This document shows positions 1-33,732 of a stretch of DNA of 64,000 nt, piece after piece; position 1 is the first letter of the stretch, and each line of letters opens with the position of its first letter. The stretch comes from Perca fluviatilis. Its lineage: Eukaryota > Chordata > Actinopteri > Perciformes > Percidae. The stretch lies in assembly GCF_010015445.1 (NCBI RefSeq), contig NC_053128.1:6289127-6353126 (forward strand), in the 5' to 3' direction. Below the pieces are notes generated by a model that worked only from the letters and a program-made list of their open reading frames with translations, was not told the origin of the DNA and made no database searches. Position numbers and translations under genes: made by a program.

Positions 1-109
1 ACTTGTTGGCGACTGTTAGCATCAACAGCAGCCTATTAGCAAAACCGAGTTTTTAATATTCATTTTCTGCTTTCTTCCCAATGCATGTTGACATTCAACC
101 AATACTTCC

Positions 110-447
110 TTGTTTAATACCAAACTTCCTGATTCCTCTCTCCTCCAATCATTTCCTCTCTACTCTCCCTCCCATGTTTTTTTCCCCCCCGCTAAATTAG
201 CATGTACTGCATGCCCTTTCATCTTCCATTTCCTTTCTCCCCTCCTTTTCTGGATGGCTCCTCCTTTCCTTCCTTTGTCTTCACCCTTCCTTCTCTTTCT
301 TCCTTTCATCCTTTCCAGGTTACCTCTATTGCTTTCCTTTAGTTTGCATCTACCTCTCCTTCTCTCTTCCCTGACCTCTTGCATTTCGTTCTTGTTCCTC
401 GCTGTTTTCTCAATTCTTTTTTTCCTTCTAATTTCTCTTTTACTTTA

Positions 448-505
<58 letters not shown>

Positions 506-905
506 TAGAAATCAATGGTCGTTCTCTCAATAGGAGGTCACAGGGGTGGCAGGAGCTGGTGTCCCGGCTTTTCAATTACTAGCAGCCGGCAGTCACCAAA
601 ACACACACACACACACATACAGACTCACACTCACACACTTTCGTTCTGAACAGCCCTTCCCCCACTGAGCTGACCAGACACAAAACAGAGAAAGATTTCA
701 AAATTAAAGAACAGTTTGGATGTTGAAAAGAGAGAGAAGATGTGAGAATGAAAGGCAGTTGAGAGAAGGAATAAGATGAGGAGAATGGCAAGAGAAAGTG
801 GATGAGGTGGTCTGGAGAGGAGATACAAAGTGAGGAGAAAGGAGAGGTAGGGTAGGACAGGAAGGAGCTCAGGCATATAGGAGGAGAGGAGAGAAACCGT
901 AGAGG
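110..905. repeat. Pyrimidine-rich tract, (CT)25, then purine-rich tract
   Basis: The plus strand is C/T-rich at 110-500, ending in (CT)n at about 453-502, has a CA run near 600-619, and is A/G-rich at 680-905. No coding signal is convincing on either strand in the first 1.3 kb. Confidence 0.65.
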
Positions 906-1917
906 TCTCTCTCGGTCTGTCTTCTTGTACAGTAGCTTCTGGTGCTCTCATGGACTTCTAAAATCATCAGCAGGTCCACACAGAATCTGCGGAAGCAGAA
1001 TTCCGCAGAATTTTCTGCAAATTCGCCCAGATTTTAAACTTTTTTTTTTTCTTTTTCTTTTTTTTTTTAAATCAAACTTGGAATGTTAACACTTTTCCAC
1101 TCCAAGTAGAAAAAAAGTCACAGCACAAGTACTGTCCCAAATCAACGTCTGGATTCAGCCAAGTACGGTCCAAATGCCAGGAAGTCTTTGGAAGTTGACC
1201 GGTGGCACAGATGTGCGGGGCTGCCCAGTCTAGGTCTAGTCCAGGGTGGGGATCTGATGTTTTTACATCACAGACAACGGACAAAGCCACCAAAGCCTGA
1301 AACTTAACATGGAGAATGTTATAGGGGTTAGGTGTGTTGTCAGGCTTGTGCACAATTCAGAATTGAATTGAGAATGACTCCTAAATTCCAATTCAATTCT
1401 TGAATTTGAATTGATATCAAAAACAGGATCTAGAATTACAATTCGAATTTGAATTAAAGGAAGCAGAATTGGAATTCAATAAAAATTCAAAGAAATTCAT
1501 ATACACACTTTTAAGTGAAGTGTTTAATAATTAAGCTTTACAATGTATGTTAGATATGATTGCATTAGATATTCTATAATTGATATTAGTTTGAACTACT
1601 TGTACAGATTACATTTTCAGGAAATGTTTTCCCCCAGCAATGAATGTTAAAAGCTCTAGTCACAGAACAAATAATTCAGTTTTAATTATTATAATTGTAA
1701 TTTTGTGGAATATGATGGAACATGAGTCCATTTCCCAGAATGCTTTAATTTAACCAAGTATTTAAAATGGTTGCCAAACAATTTGAGGTGGACATTTGTT
1801 TGAAAGCTTCTTTTCTACACAATTTGATGGCTAACACTGGACTTTTTAAGTTTCAGAAGTCCCTTACAACTTCAGATAATAAATGTTTATAGATTTTACA
1901 CCTGTAATAACAGCGAT

Positions 1918-2076
1918 ATGGAAAATAATAACAGGCCTAAAAGGTTAACTGTAGTTCATTTTGAAGAACCATTTCCAACAAGAACACCTGGAAACCACAG
2001 AGCCATATGCAAGCACTGCAGTGCTCCAGTCTGTGGCTCCATCAAGGCTACTTCAAATTTCAAAAAGCATCTACAA
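1918..2076 (+). CDS. BED zinc-finger exon of a hAT transposase
   Basis: From ATG at 1918, 53 codons run open to a consensus donor GTAAGT. Key parts are MENNNRPKRLTVVHFEEPFP, then ICKHCSAPVCG and SNFKKHLQ. The C-x2-C ... KKH pattern is the N-terminal part of a BED finger, the DNA-binding domain of hAT transposases; the last His would lie in the next exon. No catalytic exon was recognised in the remaining 860 bp, so the element is probably non-autonomous. Too short to stand out as an open frame. Confidence 0.6.
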
Positions 2077-2159
2077 GTAAGTTAACAAACAGACTTTCAC
2101 AGTCTTTTATTTTGAAAACCATCTCTTGATGGTATTATGCTACTGATATTTGATATCAT

Positions 2160-2383
2160 CAGTGTTGGGGTCACTACTCAAGAATGTGTAATACACATTA
2201 TTCACTTTTACCCTAACCCTAACACCATAATGCATTACCTTACTTATAGCTCATAAAGGGCTTAAACACACCTTCAACTCACAACACAACAGTAACAGTA
2301 ACATTAATGTGTTACATTACTCAGTTACAGCCAAATGTGATTATATTATGGCATTACTTCATAAGGAGTAATCCCCAACACTG
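2160..2383. mobile_element. Small MITE nested in the hAT element
   Basis: The left end CAGTGTTGGGG and right end CCCCAACACTG are perfect inverted termini over 10-11 bp. Flanks GATATCAT and GATATATG resemble a decayed 8-bp duplication. It lies downstream of the BED exon, inside what would be an intron. Confidence 0.55.
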
Positions 2384-2933
2384 GATATATGTGTTTAAAA
2401 GCATGCAAGCACACTTTACTTATTACTTATTGTAAATCAAGAAAACAATTATTTTCAATTATGGAATTAATAGAAATATTTGTTCTCTTGATCTAGTGAT
2501 CTATATTTTGGAACAAAATGTATGCAGGGTTGAGGAGTGACTAGTTACGTGTAATGAAATTATGTTATTAAATTACAAAATTAATGTAATTGTATTTAGT
2601 TGTAAAATGTGTAATTCAATTAGTTACTAATCAAAAATTAAAAGTAAATTGCTTTGCATTGATAAAGTAATCCAACCCCATTTATAATGGGTAACTTATA
2701 ACAGTAAGCAATTTCTAAAGTAACCTTCCTAGGACTGAATGCATGTGAGATTCAACACATTCTTTCTGATGTGTGACTGTGTGGAATTTCTTTGAACTGC
2801 AATTAATTTAATTCCACTTCCTGTCATTCAAATTCAAATTCAACTTCCTATGGGGCGGAGTCAATTCAATTCAAATTCAAATTCATGAATTGAATGGAGG
2901 CCAATTCTGAAATTCAGAATTTTGCACAAGCCT

Positions 2934-3355
<422 letters not shown>

Positions 3356-3479
3356 ATGTGTGAGTGTGTGTGGTCAGTGTACTGGTCAGAGGTTACCGTC
3401 AATGTGGGTAAAAACAGAAAAATATATATAAATTGACTTTGATTTGGGATTAATTTGCCACACAACAAATACAACACAT

Positions 3480-4480
3480 GTACAGGTGTGTTATAGGGAA
3501 AGAGTTCAAAGACAGGAGACCAGAGAAGGGGTGAAGAGAGGAGGGAGGAAAAAAAGATGATAGGGAAAATAGAGGAGGAGAGATGAAAGGCCAGAGGAGA
3601 AAAGAGGAGGAAGAAACAATAGGAGACTAGAGGAGAGCAGACACCGGGACGGTGAGGCTAATACATCTACTCTGACGTTTTCATTTTATAAGCGGCATTT
3701 TGAGACAAAAACGATCTTCGTCCACACAAGAGTTTTAGCTCCAGTAGCAGAACTACTCTGAGAGAGGAGATGATAGGAAGAGGAGAGGTAAGAGACAAAT
3801 GTCTTGAGGGAAAGAAGAACACGAGATGAAGAGAGAAGACAAAAACGAGGAGACAAGTTAAGATAAAACTGGAGAAGAGGAGGCAGAGATACAAGAGGAA
3901 AAGGAAGAGTTGAATGGAGAAAAAAGGCCAGGAATGGGGACAAGAGGAAAGAGAAGGTGAGGAGAAAAAAAAGAAGAAATGAAAATGAAAGGAGAGATTG
4001 CAGCTGGCTCAGATGTGGGGATTGGGGGGGGTAGAAGGGGAGGAGGCGCCCAGCCCGGCGCCCTCAGGGGTTATTGGGTCGTGGACAGCCAATCTCTCTC
4101 AGCTTAATCAACAGCAGCAGAGGTGATTGCAACACCGCAGGGGACTGCTGGGAAAAAAAAAAAAAGATGGAGGGAGGGGGAGGAGAAGAGGTGGAGGGGG
4201 AGAGAACGAGATAGGAATGAACGGGAAGGTGTGGAGGGACAGAGCTGGAAGATGGGGAAAAGATTGGAAAAGGAGGAAAAACAGGGGTGAGGAAGGAGAT
4301 ACAGGGGGGAGGGTGGGAATACAGGCGGGAAGACAGAAGATTGAAAAAGATAAGAGGGAGAAAAGGGAGAGGAGGGGGTTATTGGGGGAGGAAATAAAGA
4401 GGAGGAGAGGTAAAAGGAAAAGGTGGGGAAATGATGCAATGAAGGAAGAAGAAAACGGGTGAGGTAATGAAGAGGAGAGG
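3480..4480 (+). repeat. Purine-rich (GA) low-complexity tract
   Basis: About 1 kb in which the plus strand is dominated by A and G (AGAGGAGGAG-type words), with only short breaks near 3650-3740 and 4010-4140. Open frames here are low-complexity artefacts. No gene seen. Confidence 0.7.
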
Positions 4481-5289
4481 AACAGATGAGAGAGGGTTAC
4501 GGCAGAAAGTTCACTAAAGGGGTTTAGGACACTAGCGGCGCCAGGATTTTGATTGTACGTGGGCCTCCAGAAAACTGGATGGGCCAGTTAAAATAAGCCC
4601 CAAAAAAACGGGTTCCCCCTGCATACAGACAGCCAGACACTAACGATAACGTTAGCCTAACTGTTAGCCTACTTGCCTTGCTGGTGTGAGGGGGGGGTGG
4701 CTACGGGAGGACTTGAAGGGGAGAGGGCGGCCGAGCAGGATGGTAACTCGTACTTGTTATCGCGTTACTTAAAATGTCCTCCTCCTGCTCCTCGGAGCGT
4801 TTGAAAAGTCAAGGCATCACCAAAGCCATCGCCAGTCCACGCTCGGCCCATACAGGGACCTCCGGTTCCCAAGCCAAGTCACCACAGACTGGGCTACCGC
4901 TGTCCCGAGTCACTGTCTTCGGTCTCCAAAGCTCGGTCATCGGTGGACGTGTTCCACAGCATGATTCGTGACCACCATTGTACAACTGACAACCAAATAT
5001 TTCACCAGCTTTTTCTCAAGATCAACTTCACGTCTACGTCACACGTGTCAAACTCAAGGCCCGCGGGCCAAATCCGGCCCCTGGCAGATTTAGATCCAGC
5101 CCTCATAACAATTTAGGTTCATAATACATTTTGGCCCACCTAGTTTTTGTAACTTTTGTCGATGCTATTGGCATTTTTTTTTTCAAAGTTTTCCAACTTT
5201 TTTTCCCTCGCTTTTTTCCACCTTTTTTCTTTGATGGCTAAGTTACTTTTTTGGGTCTTTATGTCGACCAAGCTGTAAGTGAGAAGAGT

Positions 5290-7389
5290 CAGTCTTTTAT
5301 AAAGTACTCGAAAGCAATACTTGAGTAAAAGTACAAGTATCTTACCAGAAAATGACTTTGGTAGAAGTAAAAGTCTCCTTTTAGAATATTACTTGAGTAA
5401 AAGTCTTAACGTAGCTAATATTTACTGTACTTAAGTATCAAAAGTAATTTTCTGATATTAAATGTACTTAAAGGAGAATTCCGGCCAATTTTTACGTTAA
5501 TCTTGATCGCTATAGCTACGCGAGTACTTTCGATAGAAAAAACCCCGACCCGAATCAATGCAGGTAACACGGAGAAGCTGCAGCTACGTACTACAAGCGT
5601 CCCCTGAGCTAAAAGGGGGGTGCTGCGGGGAAGTTTTAGAGTGCCTTTGTGCCTCTTAACAGACACAAAATGCAATTAATATCTGTGCCCACATGAACAG
5701 GTCATATCCGTCTTCAAGTGTATTCCCCCTAAAAAACAGTAGGTGCGGTAGTAGCTGTTACCTGCTAGCTGCCCTCCGGTGTGTGTACAGCCAGATGGCT
5801 GTTAGCAGTAGCTGCCGTCTGGTGAGTGTATTCAGCCAGGCACTGTGAACATCCCAATAAAATCCAGGAAGCCCTGTGGGCTGGTGGATGTCCTGCATAG
5901 GACAGATCATGCCTGCAGAAAGGTTTAGATTATTTCCCCCTCAAAATAGGTATTGAGCACTGTAATGGTTATGACCATATCAGTCACTATGTAACTACAT
6001 GGAAACGGGATAAGCGATGTCTGTGGCTTGCACAGTAATAGCGTACTGAAGCTTAGCTGTTCGCCGTCTCCTGGGAATTCAGTTGTAGCAGAAAAGGGTA
6101 AACAGTAGTGTAGGAGATTGAGCATAGTGTGTAGAAGTGTGTAAAGGTTGTTATAAGGGGAAAGCTTGGAGTATGAAGAATATAGCAGATATACAAACAA
6201 CGGAAGAGCCTTTTGAGTTGGTGGCGTCCTTATTTATTGAACCTGAGTATACAGGCAAGAACTAGCACAACTCACAGGAGTGGAAAGAACGAGACTGACA
6301 GAGGGGAAACAGGCAGATGAACTTGCTGCTCCAAGCACAAGCTAAAGCTAGCCTTCAGTAACTGCCTGGCTGAATACACTCACCGGACGGCAGCTAGCAG
6401 CTAACGGCTAACAGCTATCTGGCTGTACACACTCACCGGAGGGCAGCTAGCAGCTAACAGCTACTACTGCACTACTGTTTTTTTAGGGGGAATACACTTC
6501 AAGACTGACATGACTTGTCCTCTGGAGGACATAGCCACACCACCACCGCTCCGTGGGATTGTTATTGGGATGATTATCACAGAAGTCTGTCTGAATACAC
6601 TCCCGGACGGCCGCCAGCAGCTAACGGCTATCAGCTAGCAGGGCAAGCTAGCTACCGGCAGGATCGAGACAGGGACCAGTGTAGGTGAATTTAAACAATG
6701 TCTGAGTTGAAAACGAATCTTGTTTACACGTAAGGGCCCTATTCATGTGGCACAGACATATTAATTGCATTTTGTGTCTGTTAAGAGGCACAAAGGCACT
6801 CTAAAACTTGCCCCGAGCACTGCTGTTTTAGCTCAGGGGACGCTTGTAGTACATAGCTGCAGCTTCTCCGTGTCACCTGCACTGATTCGGGTGATTAACG
6901 TAAAAATTGGCCGGAATTCTCCTTTAAGTATTAGAAGTAAAAGTAAAAAACACCTTGATTATGAACTTTATGACCAAAGGTGTGTAACGTTATCTTCATC
7001 ACCACTGTTTTCGGGGTGTTCATCGTCTGTTACCATGGCGGCAGAGCCTTCATCAGGTGCTTTTTTTTTTTTTTTGCCACTTGGCAAAAAACAGGCATTA
7101 GGTAACAAACTGGAATGGAGGGTGCATTATCTTAGCAATTTAGGAGCAATGATTCGCCAAACCTGCTTGTTCCCAGTCTAACAAATGACTTCTGATTTTA
7201 TTTTGTAGTAATGAGTAAGATGCTTAGAGGGAATGTAATGGAGTAAAAGTATACATTTTATTTAGAAACTGTAGTGGAGTAAAAGTAAAATTTTACGGAA
7301 ATATAATTAACGAAGTAAAGTACAGATACGTGAAATTTCTACTTAAGTACAGTAGGAAAGTATTTGTACTTTGTTACATTACAACACTG
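5290..7389. mobile_element. Middle hAT-like MITE (layer 2 of nest)
   Basis: The right end reversed reads CAGTGTTGTAATGTAACAAAG and the left end CAGTCTTTTATAAAGTACT; both continue into AGTAAAAGTA-rich sequence. An exact 8-bp duplication AGAAGAGT flanks it (5282-5289 and 7390-7397), the hallmark of hAT insertion. The target was the outer element; this one is in turn interrupted at 5469. Confidence 0.85.
5473..6923. mobile_element. Inner TTAA-flanked foldback element (layer 3 of nest)
   Basis: The termini are AGGAGAATTCCGGCC and its exact reverse complement, flanked by TTAA at 5469-5472 and 6924-6927. The arms pair over hundreds of bases: 5610-5695 with 6740-6826, and 5715-5850 with 6345-6505. 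TTAA plus an RRG terminus fits Kolobok-type transposons. Mirror-image open frames near 5415-5675 and 6765 on are a by-product of the palindrome, not genes. Confidence 0.8.
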
Positions 7390-7536
7390 AGAAGAGTATA
7401 TTAGACATGCAATAATATAGTCAAAGAGGTTTGACTTTTTCAATGCCAATAAACTCAAAATGTCTGGCCCTTGACGAGATTCTTATTTTCCAGTGTGGCC
7501 CTCTGGGAAACGGAGTTTAACGCCCCTGGTCTATGT

Positions 7537-10500
7537 GATACGCAGGTATACGGAGTATACCCGCTAGGAAAGGTCAAGGATTTTAGTATACCCACTTACA
7601 AAAACGCAAGGATACCGTTACGTAACGATGATTGTTTTGTGAGGGAACTTTCACACTTCCGTTCATAAATTCACCCCGTCGGTGTTGCGAGTCGCCTAGG
7701 AACAACAACACAGTCGCTATTTGGAATGAACAAATGTGAATCACTTAAGTAGATATATGAAACGAAAGCAAATTTAAACTACACTCTTTCAGTGATTTGG
7801 TAAGCCTGGCTCCTGAAGCTATACTGCCGCTTCGGATGACACCGCAGCGGACGTTAACGTTACAGAAACTACAGAAAATGAGTCAGATGAGGCCGATGCT
7901 TTACGTGGTAACGTTACAAAAAAAACTATGGGGTTGTCGCTCTGGGACAGGCGAGTCTAATGATGGGAGGGAAAAAAATTACAGTATACTCGCTACAAAA
8001 AACTAGACTACACCACCGCACCCAACATAGCCAAAAATTGCATTCTTGTGTATAGGGTTACAGTATATCAGAGACGGTTTAGAACCGAGACGCCGCAACT
8101 CAGAGTAGTTTCCTGTATGTCACCTGGGCCCCGCCATGGCCACGCCTCTTTAGTAGAGTAGCGGCAGGTCCTGAGTGTGTGTGGATTCTAATGGGAGAAG
8201 CGAACTTGAACACAGATTATGAGCAATTCTTTCGCCCCATAGTCACTAAAGTAAATATTGGACACATTTTTCACAAGCCACATATCTCCAGAACATTCTG
8301 ACAATAAAATGGAATTTTTCAGACAGACACATCAGGAGAAGATGTACCTTTTTCTGTCTCAAGACCAAACTCTCGCGAGATCTGGCGACACGGATAAGCT
8401 AACATTCACCAACACCCTAACAAAACTAATCTCTGTGATGCTAAATGTCTTTTAGCGGTGTAAATATCTAACGTTAGTTAAAGAAGTTATTAATAAATTA
8501 TATAAATATAACTTATATATAGCGTGGACCGTTTCATACCATAGAATGCTTAGAATGCGCTATCTTTAGTATAGAGGATCTTTCTTTATATGAAGAAACC
8601 ACACAAACACTTCATCTTACACCAGTCGCTGTTTTCTTTTATTGTATTTAATTTACAATGCTGTAATCGCAATGCTAATACCATGTCCCTCAAATATATA
8701 TAAAAAAAAATAATTAAAAAGTTCAAACAATGGAGACAGTATGTGGTCTGGAACACAAACAAAAGACCAAAAATAAATAATTCCAACCAAAAAAGTACGC
8801 TTGAGCTGCAACAAAGCTGTAGCGTCTTTGTTATATGTACAACGCAAACTCTGCTAAATGCATTTTTAGCTAAGCGCACAGACACACACACACCGAGTAA
8901 AACTCTTAAACACACAGAATTGTCAAACCGGACACAGAGTATAATTCAAAATAAATGAGAAACATGTTGGTTGAGGAAAAACCCACCCATCACATTCTGC
9001 ACAAATTGGTAGTTAGATATAGTTGTATTAAAGTGACAGGTTTTTTGAGGAATTTTACTTTTGTGTTACTGATGCCGCAGTTTGATGGGATCTTATAACA
9101 TCGAGACTGGCTTATTTTAGCTCAATGTCTGTGGGATCAGCTAGCAGCTCTGCACAAAAAAAAAGGAGAAATACTCATTTGAACCCAATTTCAACTGAGC
9201 TGCCACATGGACCCACTGACATAAAACACAGAACTCTGGGTAAATTATTCCTCAAAAACATAACCATCACTTTCAAACCTGTGGAAGAGCACTGAAAGCA
9301 CAAAGTAGTGCTGTTTGTATTGAATGAGGATATGTGTTGCAATGTGCATGTATGCATTACACAGTGGAAGCAGAGAGATTTACCAACTAAAAGAACAGTA
9401 CAATAAATGCAACAATTGTTGACATTTAGGTGTAACCATGTTCAAAGAGTGACTAAGAGAAACATAAATTTGGAAGCTGCAAGTGCTGGTAGTAGGTCCA
9501 ATATAGCTACACATTAAGATAAAAAGATGTAAATCTTTCTAAATTATAAAGTGTCTCTCCCAACGTCGTTGGTAATCAATGGCAAGCACATCCAAAAGCT
9601 CCAATGTATACGGTCTGTACTTACTGGAAAAAGGCTGATCCGATTGTGACGAGCTCTTTCCAAAGTAAAACGCTAAAGACCTCAAGGGTCTTCAAGCAGC
9701 TTCATTAACGGTTATTGGGAGAATAACATTTCTGAGGGTCTGCTTTTTTTGGTTTTGAAAAATCAAGCTCAGACTATCAATAAGTCAACAGCTATCTTGT
9801 ATGTTCTTTCACATTATCTTCAGAACGGCTGCACCTACACAAGTTAGTGAGCTAACTAGCAAGCATGTGAGCACTAGTAATGCACAGGTTAGCTGGCTCC
9901 CTAGCAAGCGAGCTAATAAGCTAGCAAGCGAGCGTTGCTGCTGCTTATTTGCGCCACATCTGGAGGAGAACGGGAAGACGAAGTGTTTGTGGATTAGCCT
10001 TGTACTCACAGCATATAGGTAGTCTACGTTAGCTACCGTTTTTATCAGGTTACATATTTGTAGCGGTTTGTTCAAAAGTAAAAACCAGATAGAGGCTACA
10101 CGTTGTACAGCTTCTGTCCTCAGATATTGGATATTGTATTATATGCAACTGCAAGCGACGAAGTCTTTGCAGAAATTACGCTACCCGTTTGCTAACACTT
10201 AGCTCGCCTTCTATGCTCGCTAGTTCGCCTTCTATGTAGTTAGCTTGCCATTTGCTAAAGTTGTACAGTTCGGAGTTCATTTACGGAAGTTTGGAATACA
10301 AAACACTGGGAAATTCAGATTTCAAGGTGGATTTTTCCTGTCAGCATTTTGGTTAAGCACACGTAAAAAAAAAACATAAAGCACAAGTCCAGTATTTCTA
10401 GTTAGCCGGTGTAAAAGGCACATTCTCATGGTATCACAGGACAAAAACAGTGGAAGGACGGGGTTAGAGGTACCGAGTACTACCCATAAAAAGTGTTACG

Positions 10501-11470
10501 GTTTTATTTTGACCTTTACACATTATTAGGGAGTCTCATGCCGAATGGGACAGCAGATAAATCAAACCTGTGAACTTCAAGACATTTTATGGAGCTGTAG
10601 CACCTGACGGCAAAACTAAATAAATAAACCTTTAAACCTTCAACCTTATGACTAATTAGATTAGGTCTTCACATTTAGTTACTGCCCTGTGATCAGGGGA
10701 GGAGTGAGTGGAAGAAGTGGTTTAGGCAGACCGAAGTCAAAGTGAATCTACATTAAAACTAAACTCTAATCCTACTTAATTGTGCTACTTCTCTACACAG
10801 TATTTTTTTTAAAGAACGCATACTGAATCTTGTTGTTATAGGACAGTTCCAGTGTCATTGTCTCTGATGGGGGTTTACAGGGGCCGATCGCATGGAATGT
10901 AACCAGAAGAGCTGCAATAAAAGACGCACAAAAAAAAAAATAGTGCAAGGCTTTTGTTTTCTGTAGCGTTGATGGGATGTGAGCAGTTCCTGCACAGTGT
11001 CAGTTCTTTTACCTTGGCAGACTTTTTGCAAAATGGTGTCCGCAATTCGCGTTTGCTTTAATCTGTGTGGTGTGCCGGTTGGGAGGCATTTATGGAATCA
11101 TGAATTATCTGAAGTGAGTGTTAAGATGTAGATATTAGAAGATTTTCTTTCTTCTTAGTGTCTACAAATCCCATGAAAAGACCAAAAACCAAAAATAAAA
11201 TTGTATTCGTCTGTGTATTCAAATTCTAATATTAGCATTTCGTTTGATTATTAAAATGCGATATACTAAATGCTACTAAAATGCCAATTTTGGATTGAGT
11301 TGGTGTATTTTTCCCATTAAGTAAGTAAGGTAAGGTACTCGCTGTGGTTAAACTCCTCCCGTCCGACATGTAGGTACAATAAAACAAACGTCAAAATGTA
11401 TTCGCAGAAACCATTTCCCCCAGGTCCCTCATGTTATGTTTTTCTATGTAACTGACACTAATACTGGAGA
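7537..11470. other. No gene recognised (3' flank of fech)
   Basis: About 3.9 kb of AT-rich and repeat-like sequence. Many TAACGTTA and GCTAGC words near 7850-7920, 8470 and 9850-10250 suggest old mobile DNA, but no termini were found. Minus-strand AATAAA at about 10503-10508 is one possible fech poly-A signal. Confidence 0.4.
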
Positions 11471-11476
11471 CACAGT

Positions 11477-11657
11477 GTGTGTTTATGTGTGTGTGTGTGT
11501 ATGTGTGTGTGTGTGTATGTGTGTGTGTTTGTGTGTGTATGTGTGTGTGCGTGTGTGCGTGTGTGTGTGTGTGTGTATATGAGTCTTCTGTTTATCGAAG
11601 AAGGCCTTAAGTTTCTTTCACAGGTAGCACTGCTGCAGGAAGGGCACTATAGCGTGT

Positions 11658-11724
<67 letters not shown>

Positions 11725-11733
11725 TGTGTGTGT
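11477..11733. repeat. TG microsatellites in the fech 3' UTR
   Basis: An interrupted TG run at about 11477-11578 and a longer one at about 11655-11733. In the fech sense these are CA repeats, and the second begins almost at the stop codon. Confidence 0.85.
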
Positions 11734-11735
11734 TT

Positions 11736-33008
<21,273 letters not shown>

Positions 33009-33127
33009 CTAAAGCAGAAGAAGAAAACATACGTCACTCACACAATGTTTTTATACAGGGTTAAATAAATATTACTAGGCATGCACGGTGTTTTCCACCT
33101 CCAAAACTTTCCCCTGAAATGTTCAGT

Positions 33128-33625
33128 GTCGGAGCTGCAAAGATTAATCGATTAGTTGTCAACTATTTAATTAATCGCCAACTTAACAGCTAGAACAATC
33201 TGGTAAGTTCAGACAATCACATCACTTTACTAAAACCAGGAAAAGATCAAACTTTTATCACATCACGATGGCCTAAAATGTAGGACGATAACTAATATAT
33301 CGATATATTGCCCAACCCTATGCAAACTATTTTGATAATCAATGTATCAGTTTGAGTCATTTGTTATGGGGAAAAAAAAGTTTAAAAAAAACTCTGATTC
33401 CAGGCTCTTAAATGTGAATATTTGATAGTTTTTTTCACTCCTCTGTGACAGTAAACTGAATATCTTTAAGTTGTGGACAAAAACAAGACATTTTTCAGAC
33501 TTTATCCTGAGCACTGGAAAAGACTTCACATTTTTCACCATTTTATAGACTAAACAACTAATCGATTAATCAAGAAAATAATCGACAGATTAATTGACAA
33601 ATGATAATTGTGAGTTGTAGCCCTA
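33128..33625. mobile_element. MITE of the TTAATCGATTA family, copy 2, interrupted
   Basis: Left GAGCTGCAAAGATTAATCGA, right AATCGACAGATTAATTGAC. An extra segment of roughly 140 bp (about 33180-33320, ending ATATATCGATATATTGCCCA) breaks it compared with the 45058 copy, and may be a second small element. Confidence 0.6.
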
Positions 33626-33732
33626 TTCAGCGTAGAACCAAACAGGTTCTTAGTTTTCACTATTAGCAACAAATGAATAGTAATTCACCATCACAAATAA
33701 TCATTGTAAACAACACAATTTGTTGTTATTAA

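Larger units (their letters stand above)
1341..2934 (+). mobile_element. hAT-like DNA transposon with BED-finger exon
   Basis: Terminal inverted repeats: the left end reads CAGGCTTGTGCACAATTCAG and the right end, reversed, CAGGCTTGTGCAAAATTCTG. Both ends continue into AATTGAATT-rich sequence. An intact BED zinc-finger exon sits inside. The target duplication is unclear because the right flank is a GT run. A second small element is nested at 2160-2383. Confidence 0.7.
5040..7528. mobile_element. Outer hAT-like element (layer 1 of nest)
   Basis: The left end CACACGTGTCAAACTC and right end GAGTTTAACGCCCCTG are inverted counterparts of a CAGGGGTGTCAAACTC-type terminus. The flanks are an 8-bp duplication with one mismatch, GTCTACGT (5032-5039) and GTCTATGT (7529-7536). 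It is interrupted by the second element at 5290-7389, so only about 390 bp is its own. Confidence 0.75.

Noticed and set aside
110..448. Pyrimidine-tract open frame with membrane-like Leu/Phe/Ser content
   Set aside because: Low-complexity CT-rich DNA; no start context, splice sites or family resemblance.
1072..1353. 93-codon minus-strand open frame
   Set aside because: Its start overlaps the hAT terminus and no domain is recognisable.
5415..7181. Two open frames starting with the same MHFVSVKRHKGTLK on opposite strands
   Set aside because: Mirror images from the arms of the inner foldback element; not coding.
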